NCBI GenBank assembly: GCA_940337035.1
Contig: CALNHX010001049.1
Span: 1 to 64,000, forward strand
Origin: Agriotes lineatus
Lineage: Eukaryota; Arthropoda; Insecta; Coleoptera; Elateridae
Reading direction: 5' to 3'
DNA length: 64,000 nt
The notes under the pieces were generated by a model. The model was not told where the DNA came from. It searched no databases and saw only the letters and a list, made by a program, of their open reading frames with translations. Below are positions 33,826 to 45,774 of the stretch, piece by piece; positions within the stretch are counted from its first letter, which is position 1; each line of letters begins with the position of its first letter. The translations under genes and the position numbers were made by a program.

Positions 33826-35060
33826 AAGATAGATAGATAATGGATTTTATTTCGATAATATTGTACATAATACATTTTACATAGAACATATAATAAAAAC
33901 GAAAACCGTCAGATATGCACCACTGAAGAAACTCTTCAATGGTATAGGGTTTCATATGCTAAGATATTTGACAGCAAAAATACAATAATATCCTATATGG
34001 TTCTAAATCTAACAGAATTTTAGTTACAGCTGTTTTATAATTGCTCAGTGACAATATGTTGTTAATATCGCTAGGCATGCAACTAAAGAACTTCAAACAC
34101 ATATAGTACGCAGATTTATCGGTCATGGTTAATCTATGCTTCGGAAAATTGTATTGGCGGTTACGCGTATTGTAAATGCTCGTATTTTCGAACTCAACAA
34201 GTGCTTCTTTATTTTTAAATTCAAATAGCAAACATTTATAAATATACAGAGCAGCGACCGTCAGTATATTGTTCGCTCTAAAATAGCCCCTGCACGCGTG
34301 GATTTCGTCTTTAACATCGTTCTCAGCACTGCCTTCTGTATTACAAATATTGTTTGTATATTATTTGGAGTATTGTTGCACCAGAAAATAATTCCAAAAC
34401 TCAGAAGAGATTGAAAATTAGCATAGTACAGAACCTTTAGTGTGTCGACGTTAAGATGGTTCTTAATAACTCGGAAGCTACATAGAACCAAATTCAACTT
34501 TTTACTCAATCTTTCTACATGCTTGTACCAATTCAGGTTCCTGTCGACCCTCATTCCAAGACATTGGGCAAATTCAGTCAATTTTATTTGTGAGATACCA
34601 ACAGTTACCCAATTCGGCACGGGCAATACGGAATGGCTTGTTTCAAAGATGACGCAATTCGTTTGATCTTTATTAAGCACTAGTCTGGTCTGCATGAGCC
34701 AATTCTTAATCCCAGTAAAATAATGTCTCAACTCAGCGTCCAAGTCCAACACACTAGTCCCCAAAATAACCAAATTTGTATCGTCGGCATAGTTAAAAGT
34801 CGCATGGCCAGACCCGCTCAGAGTATTTGGCAAATCCTTAATATAGATAATAAATAATAATGGGCCCGCAATGATAACCTGAGGAATTCCGAGCTTTATA
34901 TCTTTAGATGATGATATAAAGATTTTGTTCTCATTCATTATCCTATTTGCATTTTTCTTTTCGCACCAACTTAAAAAACGGGAATATGTAGCTTGATAAA
35001 TATTGGCCGATTTTGTTGTTACCAAATTATTTATAGCCGTTTCCCTTCTAACAAATGTTT
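33826..35060 (-). pseudogene. CR1/L2-like non-LTR reverse transcriptase, 3' half
   Basis: Minus frame 35025-34261 (254 codons) holds the RT core: KLGIPQVIIAGPLLFIIYIKDLP (motif B, with VIIA replacing the usual GSIL), NYADDTNLVIL (catalytic box), CLGMRVDRNLNWYKHV and a C-terminal SFGIIFWCNN. A frame change at about 34250 leads to YNTRNRQYNFPKHRLT and the end at 33959. The 3' end is near a GATA microsatellite (33826-33842), as in CR1/L2-like elements that end in short repeats. The endonuclease and RT N-terminus are missing (5' truncation). Confidence 0.8.
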
Positions 35061-35273
35061 TGATTTATTAAAAGAAATGCTTGTAGATTCAGATCTTAAC
35101 AATAACCAAATTGAAAGTTTACTTGCTTGTGTAAATTTAGCTTTGTCACAATTTCTTTTTAAATTTGATTCGTCCTTTTTCAAACAAAAGTCTGGTTTAG
35201 CCATGTGATCTAACTTATCACCTCTGTTAACAGAGATTTTTAAGCGCCCTGAATTTTACTTTACTATAATAAC

Positions 35274-35282
35274 ATTATGGAA
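35274..35282 (+). repeat. 9-bp target duplication, left (ATTATGGAA)
   Basis: The same 9 bases follow the poly(A) tail at 38024-38032. This brackets the I-like insertion. Confidence 0.75.
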
Positions 35283-37919
35283 TCTACACCCAGCAGTCAG
35301 GTTTGGAATAAGATTAGAAAACTAAAGGGAAAATATAGCCCAGGTCCAACGTTAATAAGACATGATGGAAGATTTATAACATCTCAATCGCAACTTGCTG
35401 AACTTTTTGCCAATAAATATGAAAATGATTCGAAGACCAAAAATTTCGACAACGAATTTCAAAACTATAAACAACATTGTGAAAGTGAAGAAATTAAAAC
35501 TAATAGCGAAAATACGCATCCCATTAATTATCCTTTCAGTATTAAAGAACTGAGAGATTGTCTTGAAAGCTGTGAGGACAGTAGTCCAGGACCTGATTGT
35601 ATTCCTTACAGTTTCTTAAAGAATCTTCCAGAATCTGCAAAAAATCGTTTACTGGAAGTCTATAATACAATATGGGCCGCTCAGGAATTTCCTAGAAAGT
35701 GGAGGGAAGTAGAAATCATACCATTGCTCAAACCTAATAAACAACCAAACCAGATTAATTCATACAGGCCAATATCGCTATCCAGTACAATGTGCAAGTT
35801 GATGGAAAAAATAGTGAATAGGCGTCTAATGTGGTTTCTAGAAAAGAATTGCTTACTATACGAGCATCAGAGCGGTTTCCGGAATGCTAGATCAACAATA
35901 GACAATATCGTAAGCTTATCATCTGAAGTGCACGAAGCTTTTGCTAATAAACAAAAAGTAATGGCAGTTTTCCTCGATATTTCTAATGCCTTTAATATGA
36001 CATGGAAATATGGAATCATCCGACAGCTGGTAGAGTGGGGTTTACAGGGTCACGTAGTGAGTTTTGTAAAACACTTTTTAAACGATCGATCCTTTTTTGT
36101 TAAGATTGGAACCTCAGTATCTTCTATTAGACAGCTGGAAAATGGAACCCCCCAAGGATCTATATTAACCCCTACGTTATTCCTAATAGCTATAAATGGC
36201 ATAGCAGAAAATATTAACTTCCCAGTGAAATGCAATCTGTATGCAGACGATGTTATACTTTATATTAAAGGCAAAAATCTATCGACAATGCAAAACTCTT
36301 TGCAAACAGCAATAAATATATTGGAAAACTGGTCTAGGACAACGGGTTTCAGTTTTTCGGCGGACAAAACACAAAGCATAATTTTCTCCAAAAGAGAAAA
36401 TAAGAAGGTGAAACAGCTTCGTTTACATGGATCTCTATTACAATATGTAAACAGAGTGAAGTTTCTAGGAATAATCTTCGACAAATCCCTTACCTGGAGA
36501 TATCACATAGATTATGTAAAACAAGCAACTGCAAAGGGAATTTCACTACTGAAGGTCCTTTCAAATCACTACTGGGGAGCAGACACCGGACAGTTATTAC
36601 ACATCTACAGAAGCATAGTAAGATCAAGGATTGATTATGGACTCGTAGCATATTCAAACTGCAAAAAAACTCAGAGGAAAAGAATTGAAGTTATTGAAAA
36701 TTCAGCGTTACGGATTGTTTTTGGCCTTTTTAGAACTACGCCTGTATCCAGTTTGTACTGTCTAGCAAACGAATTGCCTTTGCAATTCCGAATTCGCAAG
36801 CATTGCTTAACATATGCAGCTAGAATTGCAGCAAATCCCGACAATCCCGTTAATCAAAACGTTTTCTCTCATCGATATGAATCAGTGTATGCTACCAAGA
36901 AAAATATCCATCTTCCTTTGTATCAACGAATTAATTACTTTCTTGCTGACATGAACCTTACAGTTCCAGATATCGCCCAAAATGAAAATAGTTTTGATTT
37001 TCCCTGGACTATTCCATTGCCACCAATAGATATTAGTTTATCTTCCTATCATAAATCTGAAACACACCCTTCTATTTTCCAAAAGCGTTTTCGTGAAATT
37101 CAAGAACGTTTTCGATGTCATTCCTTTATATATACGGACGCGTCAAAGTGCCAAGGTGGAGTAGGTGCAGCTGTAGTAGCCTCAAATAATGGTTACAAAT
37201 ACAAACTTTCGGAACTGTGTAGCATCCACACGGGAGAACTTTACGCTATACTGTACGCGCTTCAGATTATTTTGGAAAATCAAAAACAATATGTGGTATG
37301 TACCGATTCATTGAGTGCACTCCAATCGATTCAGCAGCTATATTCCAAGAATACTCTAGTTAACAAAATACACTGGTGTTTAAACTTGCTTCAACCGAAG
37401 AGTGTTCAGTTTGTGTATGTTCCGTCACATGTGGGGCTCAAAGGTAATGAAGACGCCGACGAACTAGCACATCAAGCAGTGAACGAAGATTTAGCAATAA
37501 CAAATAGGGAAATAACATGCCACGACTTAAAAAACTTCTTCAAACATAAAGTTGAACAGTTATGGCAGGATACCTGGTCGCAAAGTAACAGTAAATTAAA
37601 AGAAGCTATACCACATATAAACTGTAAGATAGTGCTGCCATCTCGGAGGAAGGATCAAGTTGTAATTTCAAGACTTCGAACAGGTCACACAAACCTAACT
37701 CACTGCTATCTTATAAAAAAGGAACACCCTCCACAATGCAATGAGTGCCAAACCCTACTCACTGTTAAACATTTTGTGATAGATTGTCCTAAGTACTATG
37801 AAGAAAGAAGAAAACACAACATTCCACCTACAGTGCAAGAAGCTCTAGCAGGTTCATTAGAAACTGTAACTAATGTTATTAATTTTCTAAATGAGATAGA
37901 TATGTACCGACTGTTGTAG
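35277..37919 (+). CDS. I-clade ORF2 fragment: reverse transcriptase plus RNase H (880 aa, open)
   Basis: RT block about residues 100-400: EFPRKWREVEIIPLLKPNK, SYRPISLSSTMCKLMEKI, AVFLDISNAFN (usual AFD altered to AFN, catalytic Asp kept), NGTPQGSILTPTLF and NLYADDVILY at 321. RNase H about 615-735 keeps its acidic residues in IYTDASK, HTGELYAI, CTDSLSAL and GNEDADELA. The C-terminal Cys/His region CNECQTLLTVKHFVIDC follows. RT and RNase H would copy element RNA, but the endonuclease needed for insertion is missing. The ATG at 35277 lies inside the target duplication, so it was supplied by the insertion site and is not the native start. Confidence 0.88.
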   Translation: MESTPSSQVWNKIRKLKGKYSPGPTLIRHDGRFITSQSQLAELFANKYENDSKTKNFDNEFQNYKQHCESEEIKTNSENTHPINYPFSIKELRDCLESCEDSSPGPDCIPYSFLKNLPESAKNRLLEVYNTIWAAQEFPRKWREVEIIPLLKPNKQPNQINSYRPISLSSTMCKLMEKIVNRRLMWFLEKNCLLYEHQSGFRNARSTIDNIVSLSSEVHEAFANKQKVMAVFLDISNAFNMTWKYGIIRQLVEWGLQGHVVSFVKHFLNDRSFFVKIGTSVSSIRQLENGTPQGSILTPTLFLIAINGIAENINFPVKCNLYADDVILYIKGKNLSTMQNSLQTAINILENWSRTTGFSFSADKTQSIIFSKRENKKVKQLRLHGSLLQYVNRVKFLGIIFDKSLTWRYHIDYVKQATAKGISLLKVLSNHYWGADTGQLLHIYRSIVRSRIDYGLVAYSNCKKTQRKRIEVIENSALRIVFGLFRTTPVSSLYCLANELPLQFRIRKHCLTYAARIAANPDNPVNQNVFSHRYESVYATKKNIHLPLYQRINYFLADMNLTVPDIAQNENSFDFPWTIPLPPIDISLSSYHKSETHPSIFQKRFREIQERFRCHSFIYTDASKCQGGVGAAVVASNNGYKYKLSELCSIHTGELYAILYALQIILENQKQYVVCTDSLSALQSIQQLYSKNTLVNKIHWCLNLLQPKSVQFVYVPSHVGLKGNEDADELAHQAVNEDLAITNREITCHDLKNFFKHKVEQLWQDTWSQSNSKLKEAIPHINCKIVLPSRRKDQVVISRLRTGHTNLTHCYLIKKEHPPQCNECQTLLTVKHFVIDCPKYYEERRKHNIPPTVQEALAGSLETVTNVINFLNEIDMYRLL

Positions 37920-38023
37920 CATCTGTTGTTTATATTATATATTGTTGATTTTACTGTAAAAATAAAGAACACGCTAATGACCCTTCGTGGTCGATGCGTC
38001 AAATTAAAAAAAAAAAAAAAAAA
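35283..38023 (+). mobile_element. I-like non-LTR retrotransposon, 5'-truncated, with poly(A) tail
   Basis: Contains the RT, RNase H and C-terminal zinc region of ORF2, a 90-base 3' UTR with AATAAAG (37961-37967) and an A-run of about 19 bases ending at 38024. The 9-bp repeat ATTATGGAA lies immediately on both sides. The missing endonuclease and ORF1 fit 5' truncation during target-primed reverse transcription. Confidence 0.85.
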
Positions 38024-38032
38024 ATTATGGAA
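38024..38032 (+). repeat. 9-bp target duplication, right (ATTATGGAA)
   Basis: Matches 35274-35282; it directly follows the poly(A) tail. Confidence 0.75.
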
Positions 38033-38534
38033 AAACCGCTTTCGTTGGGTCCATTAAAATTATGCTACTACAGAAAGGCATGGAATTATTTATTTCAATA
38101 AAAAAACTTCGGATGAACGTAGACTTTTATTTAGTACTCTATTTGAATCTAAAATCGGTAAATCAATCACTTTTAGAGCTAATCGCCCTTTTTACTACTA
38201 GACATCTCACTTCAATAAACAATATATATGGATAAAACTTCTATCTTAGGATTGTCAATAATGTAAAATTTGTGGCAGCGCTTAAGTTTTATCAGATAAC
38301 AATACATAAATAAATAGTACACTCTACATAAACACACACCAACAAGTTCAACCCTAAATAAAAATAAATTTTACTAACATCAGAACGCACTTTCGTTCGT
38401 TCACCTCCCTTATTGTAAGCGGAGATATTATTCCCTCGCTGCTCCACCGCTCTCTTTTGGCGATGGTACCAACCCGCACAGTTGATGGAAGCGATGCCAA
38501 GCAGGGAAATAGTTGCTCGTCAGCTCTTCCGTTG
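38033..38534. other. No gene recognised
   Basis: AT-rich flank of the I-like insertion; a 66-codon minus frame (38354-38554) shows no known motif. Confidence 0.5.
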
Positions 38535-38542
38535 TTCTGCAC

Positions 38543-39090
38543 CAGTGATGTCAACTTTAGTTACTTTTCGGTACATGTAACTATTCGTTACTTTTCGTTG
38601 TAGTATCCGTTACTTTGTACTCGTTTATTCTAAAGAGTATCCGTTGATTTCATATTGAGTGACAAGCACACGGAGCTGCGAAAGCTGATATAAACAAACA
38701 AAATAGAATGCTTACTTCTTCATTTCTCAGAATTGTGTATTGGGCACGGGGCTTATACACACGATAATATCGGGAGTTGAATTTTTACGTAAAATAGGTT
38801 TTAGAACAACCTGGTTAAGAGGCTTGCTTTTATTTTGTTTTCAAATTAACTTTAACTTAAATTCAGAAAACATCCCCGAAACCTCGCTTATATGATAAAG
38901 CATATTAAGCATTTCTTCGGGAAATTACCTACCTATTTCATTTTAGGGTATTAAAAAAGCCCAAGCTAAGAACGCCAATCGCTCTTCGAAATGTAACGAA
39001 TACTTTTGAAAGTTGATATCCGTTACTTATCCGGATCTTGTCGACTAACGAGTACTCGTGTAACGAATAGTTACTTTTTTGACATCACTA
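38543..39090. mobile_element. 548-bp hAT-type MITE with 8-bp target duplication
   Basis: Left end CAGTGATGTCAACTTTAGTT and right end, reverse-complemented, TAGTGATGTCAAAAAAGTAA form the TIRs; repeated GTTACTTTTCG and CGTTAC words lie subterminally. Exact TTCTGCAC duplications flank it (38535-38542, 39091-39098). No coding capacity. Confidence 0.88.
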
Positions 39091-39098
39091 TTCTGCAC

Positions 39099-40489
39099 GA
39101 CCAAAGTCCAGGAAGCAGGCAGCAAAATTGAGGGTATTATTTGTAATTATCCAAATCTAACGTTGATAATTACTTGGTTTGCCTTTGTTCAAGGTTAATT
39201 ACCGATCATCTAGAAGACACAGCGAAAATAAAATGCCAGTTGTAATTGAAAACGTTCGTTATAATTGCCACAAAATAACTTAATTTCACAGGCGAGTATG
39301 TACACTTTAATATTACCTTTCTAACCTCAGATTAGGTTTGACTCGAAAACAATTCAAAACTAAACAAATAACCTAACCTCAAATTAGGGTTAGAAGAAAA
39401 CGTCCTTTCGCGTTAATAAAAAGTGGCAAAATTCCTCACAACGATGACGTCGCCATCGTTCTGATTATCTCTAAAACTCAAATTTAAAACTGTGTCGGCA
39501 ATATTAGTCACTTCAGAGAGCACTGCATTATATTATCACTGAATATTTTAATGGTAATTAACGCCTATATATTCTGGGGAATCTGGCTTATACGTCGAGA
39601 CCTCGAGAGATCACAAGTACGGATGAGGAAAAGTACCAAAAAAATCCCAAGATATGGAGGGAAACCACTCCAAACAGTACAAGTGATCCACGAGAAAATG
39701 AACAAAAAACCGGTTGAAAGTTAAAAAAAGAAAGAGATTGCCGTAACAAGCTGTGATAGGAAAACTTGGTACTCGACAACTCTAACAAGAAAAATAACTA
39801 TTACAGAAATGTGTTGAATAGTTAAAACAACTCTAAATTGTTAAAAACAATTCAGATTCAGTGATAAAACTAACTTCTGGCATATACTAGCCAAGAATTC
39901 ACTAAAAAACAACTAATCAACCCTAACAGTATATTACTGGTATAAAACTAATATGAAACAAGGGGTGCGTGAAACGAATGTTCGATAGATTTATAAAACC
40001 TGTCGTACCTACCAATCTAATAACCTCATTCAACGTTGACAGTACCAAAATAGAAGTTGGGTGCCAAACGTTCACCTAATCAAGCCTAATCGGGCTTGAC
40101 GTCCGGTACTAACCGTCAACGAGGGGTGAGCCAGTCCTAGCTAGCTCAACAGAGAATATGGTGTGAGTAAGGACTAGGCGTAGGCAGCGCTAATATTGCT
40201 ACAATTAAGCATTAACAGTATCAAATCACGTTTAAAAGACTAAAAACTATCATAAACTTTAAGCCTATCATTACCAGGGGATTTTCGCAAATGCCTTAAA
40301 ACCTTTATGAAATTGTCTAAACGAATAGTTATTAACTTAACTTCGAATTTAAAAATTAAAAGAAAACTGTGCTAGGGGCGTTATTACGAAATTGAAAAAT
40401 GTTTCAAAGGAAACCAAGTTAGAATGTATTAATATATAAGTGGACGGGTACTTCCATGTGGATGTGCCAAAGTAGAATAAACAAATTGC
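39099..40489. other. No gene recognised
   Basis: AT-rich. A locally GC-richer patch near 40070-40190 contains matching words (GTCCTAGCTAGC and GTAAGGACTAGG) that may be part of an unidentified repeat. Confidence 0.5.
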
Positions 40490-40680
40490 TAGTCTCGGAT
40501 TCAAAAATGTTAATGAGAATCTATGGATGCAAGAAGACCGGAGATGCTATTTAAGAAGAAACACGGAGCTAATAGAACTCTATGGAAGACCAATCGTAAT
40601 TAAATGTCTTCAAATTTCCGGAAACAAGAGCAGCCAAAATAATGTTAGAAGAAGAAGAGGGAATGAATAATTAATGTTCA
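40490..40680 (+). pseudogene. RTE-like ORF C-terminal scrap
   Basis: Plus frame gives LRRNTELIELYGRPIVIKCL, which follows the pattern (RTNEEL-ELYGEP-IV-VIK) near the C-terminus of many insect RTE-like reverse transcriptases. Short and broken. Confidence 0.35.
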
Positions 40681-41889
40681 GAGATACCTGCTAAACTAAA
40701 ATATAGGAAAGAAAAAACCAGTGATAAAAAATAGGAGGGAACTCGTGGAACAAGGCTCGAAATTTATATAATATATAGAAAGGGTGTTTAAAAATTGCAC
40801 GGCACTATTATAGGCATATCTCCTCTAGGTCAAAATAAACAAAAAAGTTTCCATGAACATTGATCCGAAATTCCGTCTTGAGAGAGCTATAGTTCTGAGA
40901 AGGGTAATAGAAAAACGCATTGCTATCCACAGATTATGTAGCTCAACTAAAATTGATAAAAACAGCCACACTTCCTTGTACAAACTCTCACTCCCAACCC
41001 TATAGCAAATTTTTTCAAAGCCATCTTATTTGCCACAAAAAGCCGCGCAAATATAGCAAATTACAACAATGGTGCTTTATGATTGTATTAATCAGATAAA
41101 ATTCGTGTATTATATAACTGTTCTTTAAATAGATACGGCGCATTTACCTGTTAGGTTATTAACGCCAGAACTTTCGGTAATTTACATTTTATTGCAACTT
41201 ATTATTTGAATAGTATGTACATTATTATTTTACTTGTCTGGCGGCCGCGGACTTGGTTCCCGTCTCACCAAAGAATTTCTGAACCTGTGTGGCGACAGTG
41301 GACTCAGTTTCCATCTCTCTGGAAAATGTCTTAACATGTCAGCACTACCTGACCCCCCCCCCGGCTATTGCAATAACCTCTTTATGCAATTAACATAAAC
41401 ACGGCTTACCAGAAAACCGACCGAAAACCTCCAGCGGTTCCCTGGCGATTCGAGCTGCCAAAGGTTGACTTTTGCGTAAGGTAAAAATGTCGAGTTTATA
41501 TTATTCCGAGTGGTCCAAAGTTATTCACAAAGGGCATACCACGTCCAGTCAGTAAAACACCTTTGTCCGTTCGTGAACTAGAAATAACAAACGCCATCTT
41601 TGCCGGCACAAATATAGTCTATTTCAGATCCGTCGGTTTCAGTACATCAGGGCGACAGATCATCCGAGCTTACCTAATTCAAACATTCTTTGAGAGGATT
41701 CAGGGACAACAACCGGGCTAAACCAGCGTGCCGTTTAGGTTGCCTAGTCTTCATATTCATCGAACCGCAGCACCATTCTTCCGAAAGAATTTTGTTTTAT
41801 AATATTTTATGTACAAAATGTTTTCCTTAATTAAGAAATATTTTGTATCTACTTAAATACATACATCATACTAGTTTTTATACACTGTG
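40681..41889. other. No gene; probable transposon-end sequence near 40785
   Basis: AGGGTGTTTAAAAATTGCAC near 40786, followed by a stretch on colonising words (CATGAACATT, CCGAAATTCCG), resembles terminal sequences of DNA transposons common in insects, but no partner end was found. A C10 run occurs at 41353-41362. Nothing else is supported. Confidence 0.35.
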
Positions 41890-42610
41890 TTATTCCTGTA
41901 TTTTATACATTTGACTAGAACGGATTCTGGGTACCTCTGCACAGTATGGGTGGCAACTTGTCAACAAGGTCATCAAGTAGGCGAAGTACCCCCGCTGCGT
42001 AAGCGTTGTAATATTAGTCACTAGTGCTGACACCGCATCGTAAAATTTGTAGATAGACTCCGACTTGGTTACATCAGGTGATTTTGTCATCCTAGCTTCG
42101 GTAATTAACGACTTGATTGCGTACTCTGGACTGCCAAACCGAATTTCTAAAGTCAACAGAATCGTTTTAAGATTTGCTGAATTTGGAAGATGTTTAACTG
42201 CTTCCCGCGCAGATTGGTACAAACACATCCCAAACCTAATCGCATTTTGCGAGTAGTCGTAGTGCCCCTTGGCAGTAATCCGATTGAACTTGCTCTTGAG
42301 TAGGGCCCACTTCGTTGCATGGCCATCGAATCCAGGAAATAATTGTTATAAGCGGTTCAGCAGGTCTCCGCTGTTGTTTATGCGTCAAGTTTCATTGTTG
42401 TTGTTGCATAATAGCCAACTGTGCAATCAGTTGTTCCATATTGATGGTGTCACTTCCGGCTACAACTTCCCGTCCATTCCAGTTATGAAACGACTGAGCT
42501 CCTACACCGACAGAATTTTCCAAATCGTTGCTGATTATGGGGTCATGGTTGTCATCCTGGAACTCACTACCAACAGTACCATCTTGTCCATTACCCTATA
42601 GATATTAATA
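41890..42610 (-). pseudogene. BEL/Pao gag (DUF1759-like) fragment
   Basis: Minus-strand frames read LPFFPGFDGHATKWALLKSK, then CLYQSAREAVKHLPNSANLK, LEIRFGSPEYAIKSLITEAR and SKSESIYKFYDAVSAL. The order and the FGSPE/LI pattern match the DUF1759 gag region of BEL/Pao elements. Its sequence differs from the gag part at 3500-4000, so it is another family. Frame changes break it and no protease or RT follows. Confidence 0.55.
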
Positions 42611-43234
42611 CTTATTTTTCTAAGTTAATACAAGATAACTTTAAATTTCAAAATTGAATATCACAAGCACTGCCTACCAAAGAACCTATCCGGCTCGCAG
42701 AACCAAATGTTCTCGTTTCAAGTTCGATAGCTCAATTTAAAATAAAATATAAAGACGATAGTATTTCTCGACTACTTGCCACAATGACTTTCGCTCCCAG
42801 CTCAGACTTTTAGCAATCAAAAGGTTACAAAACGAATACCTTCGAATGCTATCAGCAATTTTATTCCATCCAAAAATTAATAATGTTTTCTACACTCTTT
42901 AACAAAAAGTAAGATAGCTAGTTTAAGAAAAGCTAACAACAAAATACTGTAGTATGCTCATGAAGGATCATGAGCACAATCCCTTTCTTCTTCGGCCACA
43001 TCAACACCTTGCTATTCCAATCTAATTATCTAATCTTGTTGGAAGCAGTACTCTATACGAAGTACTAGAGGCGATTGCGCATTTTATTGTATTGCTCGTC
43101 TAAGATCAGGACTTAGATAATCTTGTCTTTTTTGTAGTCTTCATTCGGTCTATTTTTGGGCATATGCTTCCCTCGTTTGGTTCAAATTGTCTCTGTTCTA
43201 TGCCTCCGTCATCCATAATACACTGCAGTATATT
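42611..43234. other. No gene recognised
   Basis: AT-rich spacer; the last part may include the 3' end of the RTE-like relic on the minus strand. Confidence 0.45.
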
Positions 43235-43895
43235 TTATATCGTTTGTTCAGCGCTTAGGCATCGTCCTCTGAATCTCTCTTCTTGGCATGATCTCCGTTG
43301 CTGTATTATCCTTCTCGATCTATCACCCTGGCATCTGGTCATATGACCGGCATATTTCCACTTGAGTTCAGTTATTGCCACGCACGCATATTTTATTTTC
43401 GTTATGCTTCTTATGCACTCATTCTCTTTCGTTCTGTTAAAGATATTCCGATTATTGGTCTTTGTATAGCCCTTTGCGTTTTTGAGCATTTCCATTGATT
43501 TTTTGTAATCGTCCAGATTTGAGCGCCCTAGCAAATACCGGCAAAATACAGTAATCAAATACACGCCCCTATTGTATTTTGTAGTATTCCAAAAGCTGCC
43601 CATCTTTAATTTTCTCTTCCCAGAGATATTACATGACCAAGTTAGACATAATTTGACATTTTGTATCAAGTGGTTTCTAATCACGATATGGGAATGTTCT
43701 TTACTTAGTGTTTGCGATGTTCATAATTATAGGGTACACTAAGCCGAATTTTCCTTCAATTTTATAATTTCTTTTTCTTTATTTTCAGATACCAAAACAA
43801 TATCATCTGCGTACCGCAGATAATTGAGCATTTTCCCATTTATTAGTATGCTTTTATCCTGCGCATTAACAAATTTTTCTATGTTATGTATGCCG
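43235..43895 (-). pseudogene. RTE-like reverse transcriptase, C-terminal part
   Basis: At 43883-43740 the minus strand encodes MEKFVNAQDKSILINGKMLN, YLRYADDIVLVSENKEKEI, the catalytic YADD box and its surroundings. After a frame change, 43684-43235 gives KRKLKMGSFWNTTK and the typical C-terminal ITELKWKYAGHMTRCQGD and RSRRIIQQRR (usual WAGH pattern). These are hallmarks of insect endonuclease/RT elements of the RTE type. 5' parts are absent. Confidence 0.7.
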
Positions 43896-44555
43896 TCAGA
43901 CATACTGTATTACTATTAGTAAGAAATAGAAGGTTTTACTACGCGGATTACAACGTGAGAAATAACCAGAATCCAGTTCTCTATGAGCTAAGGATACATA
44001 TAGCGATTAAAGATCAACGTCGAAATTAATCTTACAGATAAAATTAAAGCAGAAAGCTTAAGCGACGAGAGCATTTAAAATATTTGGAAATATTCGCTAC
44101 CTCACATAACAAAGAAAGACTGAAGGTCAGTTTATGATGGGGTTCAGCTAGTTAGCATTATTCGTTACGACGATGAGGTTATAATAACAGCAAATTATTA
44201 TTGTTATTAAGTACCGTAAACGCTTTACAACGGTTACATTATTAAATTATAACGTCAAAAGCATGGAATGTGCAAATTTCTAACGATAGATTTTGACTGT
44301 ATTCAGAAATTCTATAAAATGTATAATTGAGACAAAAGATACCATCAGTAAAAAAAACTAATAGAAATTATGTGACTTATTAAAGCACAGCAAGATGTAT
44401 TCAAGGAAGACAGAATATCGAAGTATTTTCTGAAGACCGTTGTGGAAAAATGTGTGACCGCCAAAAATTGGGGATAATATGGTAAAAATTTGTATTTTTG
44501 ATTTTTCAAAAAACGTCAATAATTTGTGCTTGCCTAAAAACCTATTTAGTCCCTA
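43896..44555. other. No gene recognised
   Basis: AT-rich with short frames only. Confidence 0.5.
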
Positions 44556-45110
44556 TCATATATACTCATAACTGACGTTTTGCTTATTTATTGATGACGG
44601 TCATCCGTTAAGATAAAAGTGTGCCTCGTCACTCGTGAAAAGATCATTTACAATATCTTGACGATTGTTACGAATAATGTGACAAAATACAAGTCTGTTA
44701 ATCTTGTCTTGATCACTTATTTCCTGGACTAAAGCGGTTTTGTAGGGGTAAAAATTCATTTTTTTTAACACCTTCACTTGCTTCGATCTGGTAAATTATG
44801 AACGGCAGCATGTTTCACAATAATTTTTTTCGGACTAGCAATAATTGCATTTCTTACTGGTTCTTGGTTGAGATCATTGCAGGTAGACCTTGGTCTAATT
44901 TTTTGTCGAAAATAGACCCCAGTTCTCTCCATTTACGAATCCAACCCAAAATAGTCTTAAGCTGAGGGCTTTGGCGGATATTAAAGTAACGCCGAAAACA
45001 CCTTTGAATCGCGATTACTGAATTAAAATGAATACATCTGACAATACAAAAGATGCGTTGTTCTGTTGATCAACGCCCCATTTTGACAACTGTCAACAAT
45101 TGTATCAAAA
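44556..45110 (-). pseudogene. DUF4817/HTH transposase relic
   Basis: Minus-strand pieces IFCIVRCIHFNSVIAIQRCF, RRYFNIRQSPQLKTILGWIR, KWRELGSIFDKK and later DEAHFYLNG-like residues (from 44640-44590) follow the order of insect Tc1/mariner-related transposases with an N-terminal DUF4817 DNA-binding domain. The second half of the catalytic domain is missing and many stops occur. Confidence 0.55.
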
Positions 45111-45774
45111 TCTCTCCAAGTCCTACCCTTTCAGTAAAAATGTTGCCGTAATGAATACTTTATTAGTTTTATTACTAATGAAATCAAATATGTAATACAT
45201 TTTGCCGAACCTGATATAAAGATATATATCCATTAGGTATACCGTGGATAACAGAATCTTGTGGTACATCTTAAATACTTTTTGTACTTATTAATTTAGG
45301 CTACTGAAATTTGGCTAAGCGATTATATGTAAAAATGCATAAACTGATCTATTTTCATCTTAAAATATCATTTCATATCATTGTTAAAATATTATTATAA
45401 TATCACTATGATCAACTTTGTTATTTCAAATGGAACGCCTTGTATATTTTTAAATTTTTTGAATCTAGATTAATTTATGAAACTAGTAGATAGTATCACT
45501 CGTTTATTTTTAAATAACTAAAAATTCTAAATTTTTAGTTGTTGACCTAGTCTTCTAAGAATTATACTGACATTGAAACATTAATATAGAGATTTTTTTA
45601 TTTTAATGAAATCAGCTCAGCAATTAATTTGCTATACATGATTCGGTTGTATGTTGCACTTAACTTAAACTAACATAGTGGGGATTATGGAAATAATCAT
45701 AATTAATACAACAAAAACTCAAGTAAAAATCTTCACCCTGAAGCAAATCAAAAACTTACCTAATACTTATTAGG
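45111..45774. other. No gene recognised
   Basis: AT-rich. On the minus strand ATATACAAGGCGTTCCATTT near 45452 resembles a transposon end, similar to ATATACAGGGTGCTTCCTCT on plus near 46467. Confidence 0.4.

Noticed and set aside
34993..35249. 5' continuation of the I-like ORF2 upstream of 35277
   Set aside because: The 71-codon plus frame there does not read as the expected endonuclease-RT linker, a TGA lies at 35250, and the target duplication at 35274 marks the element border.
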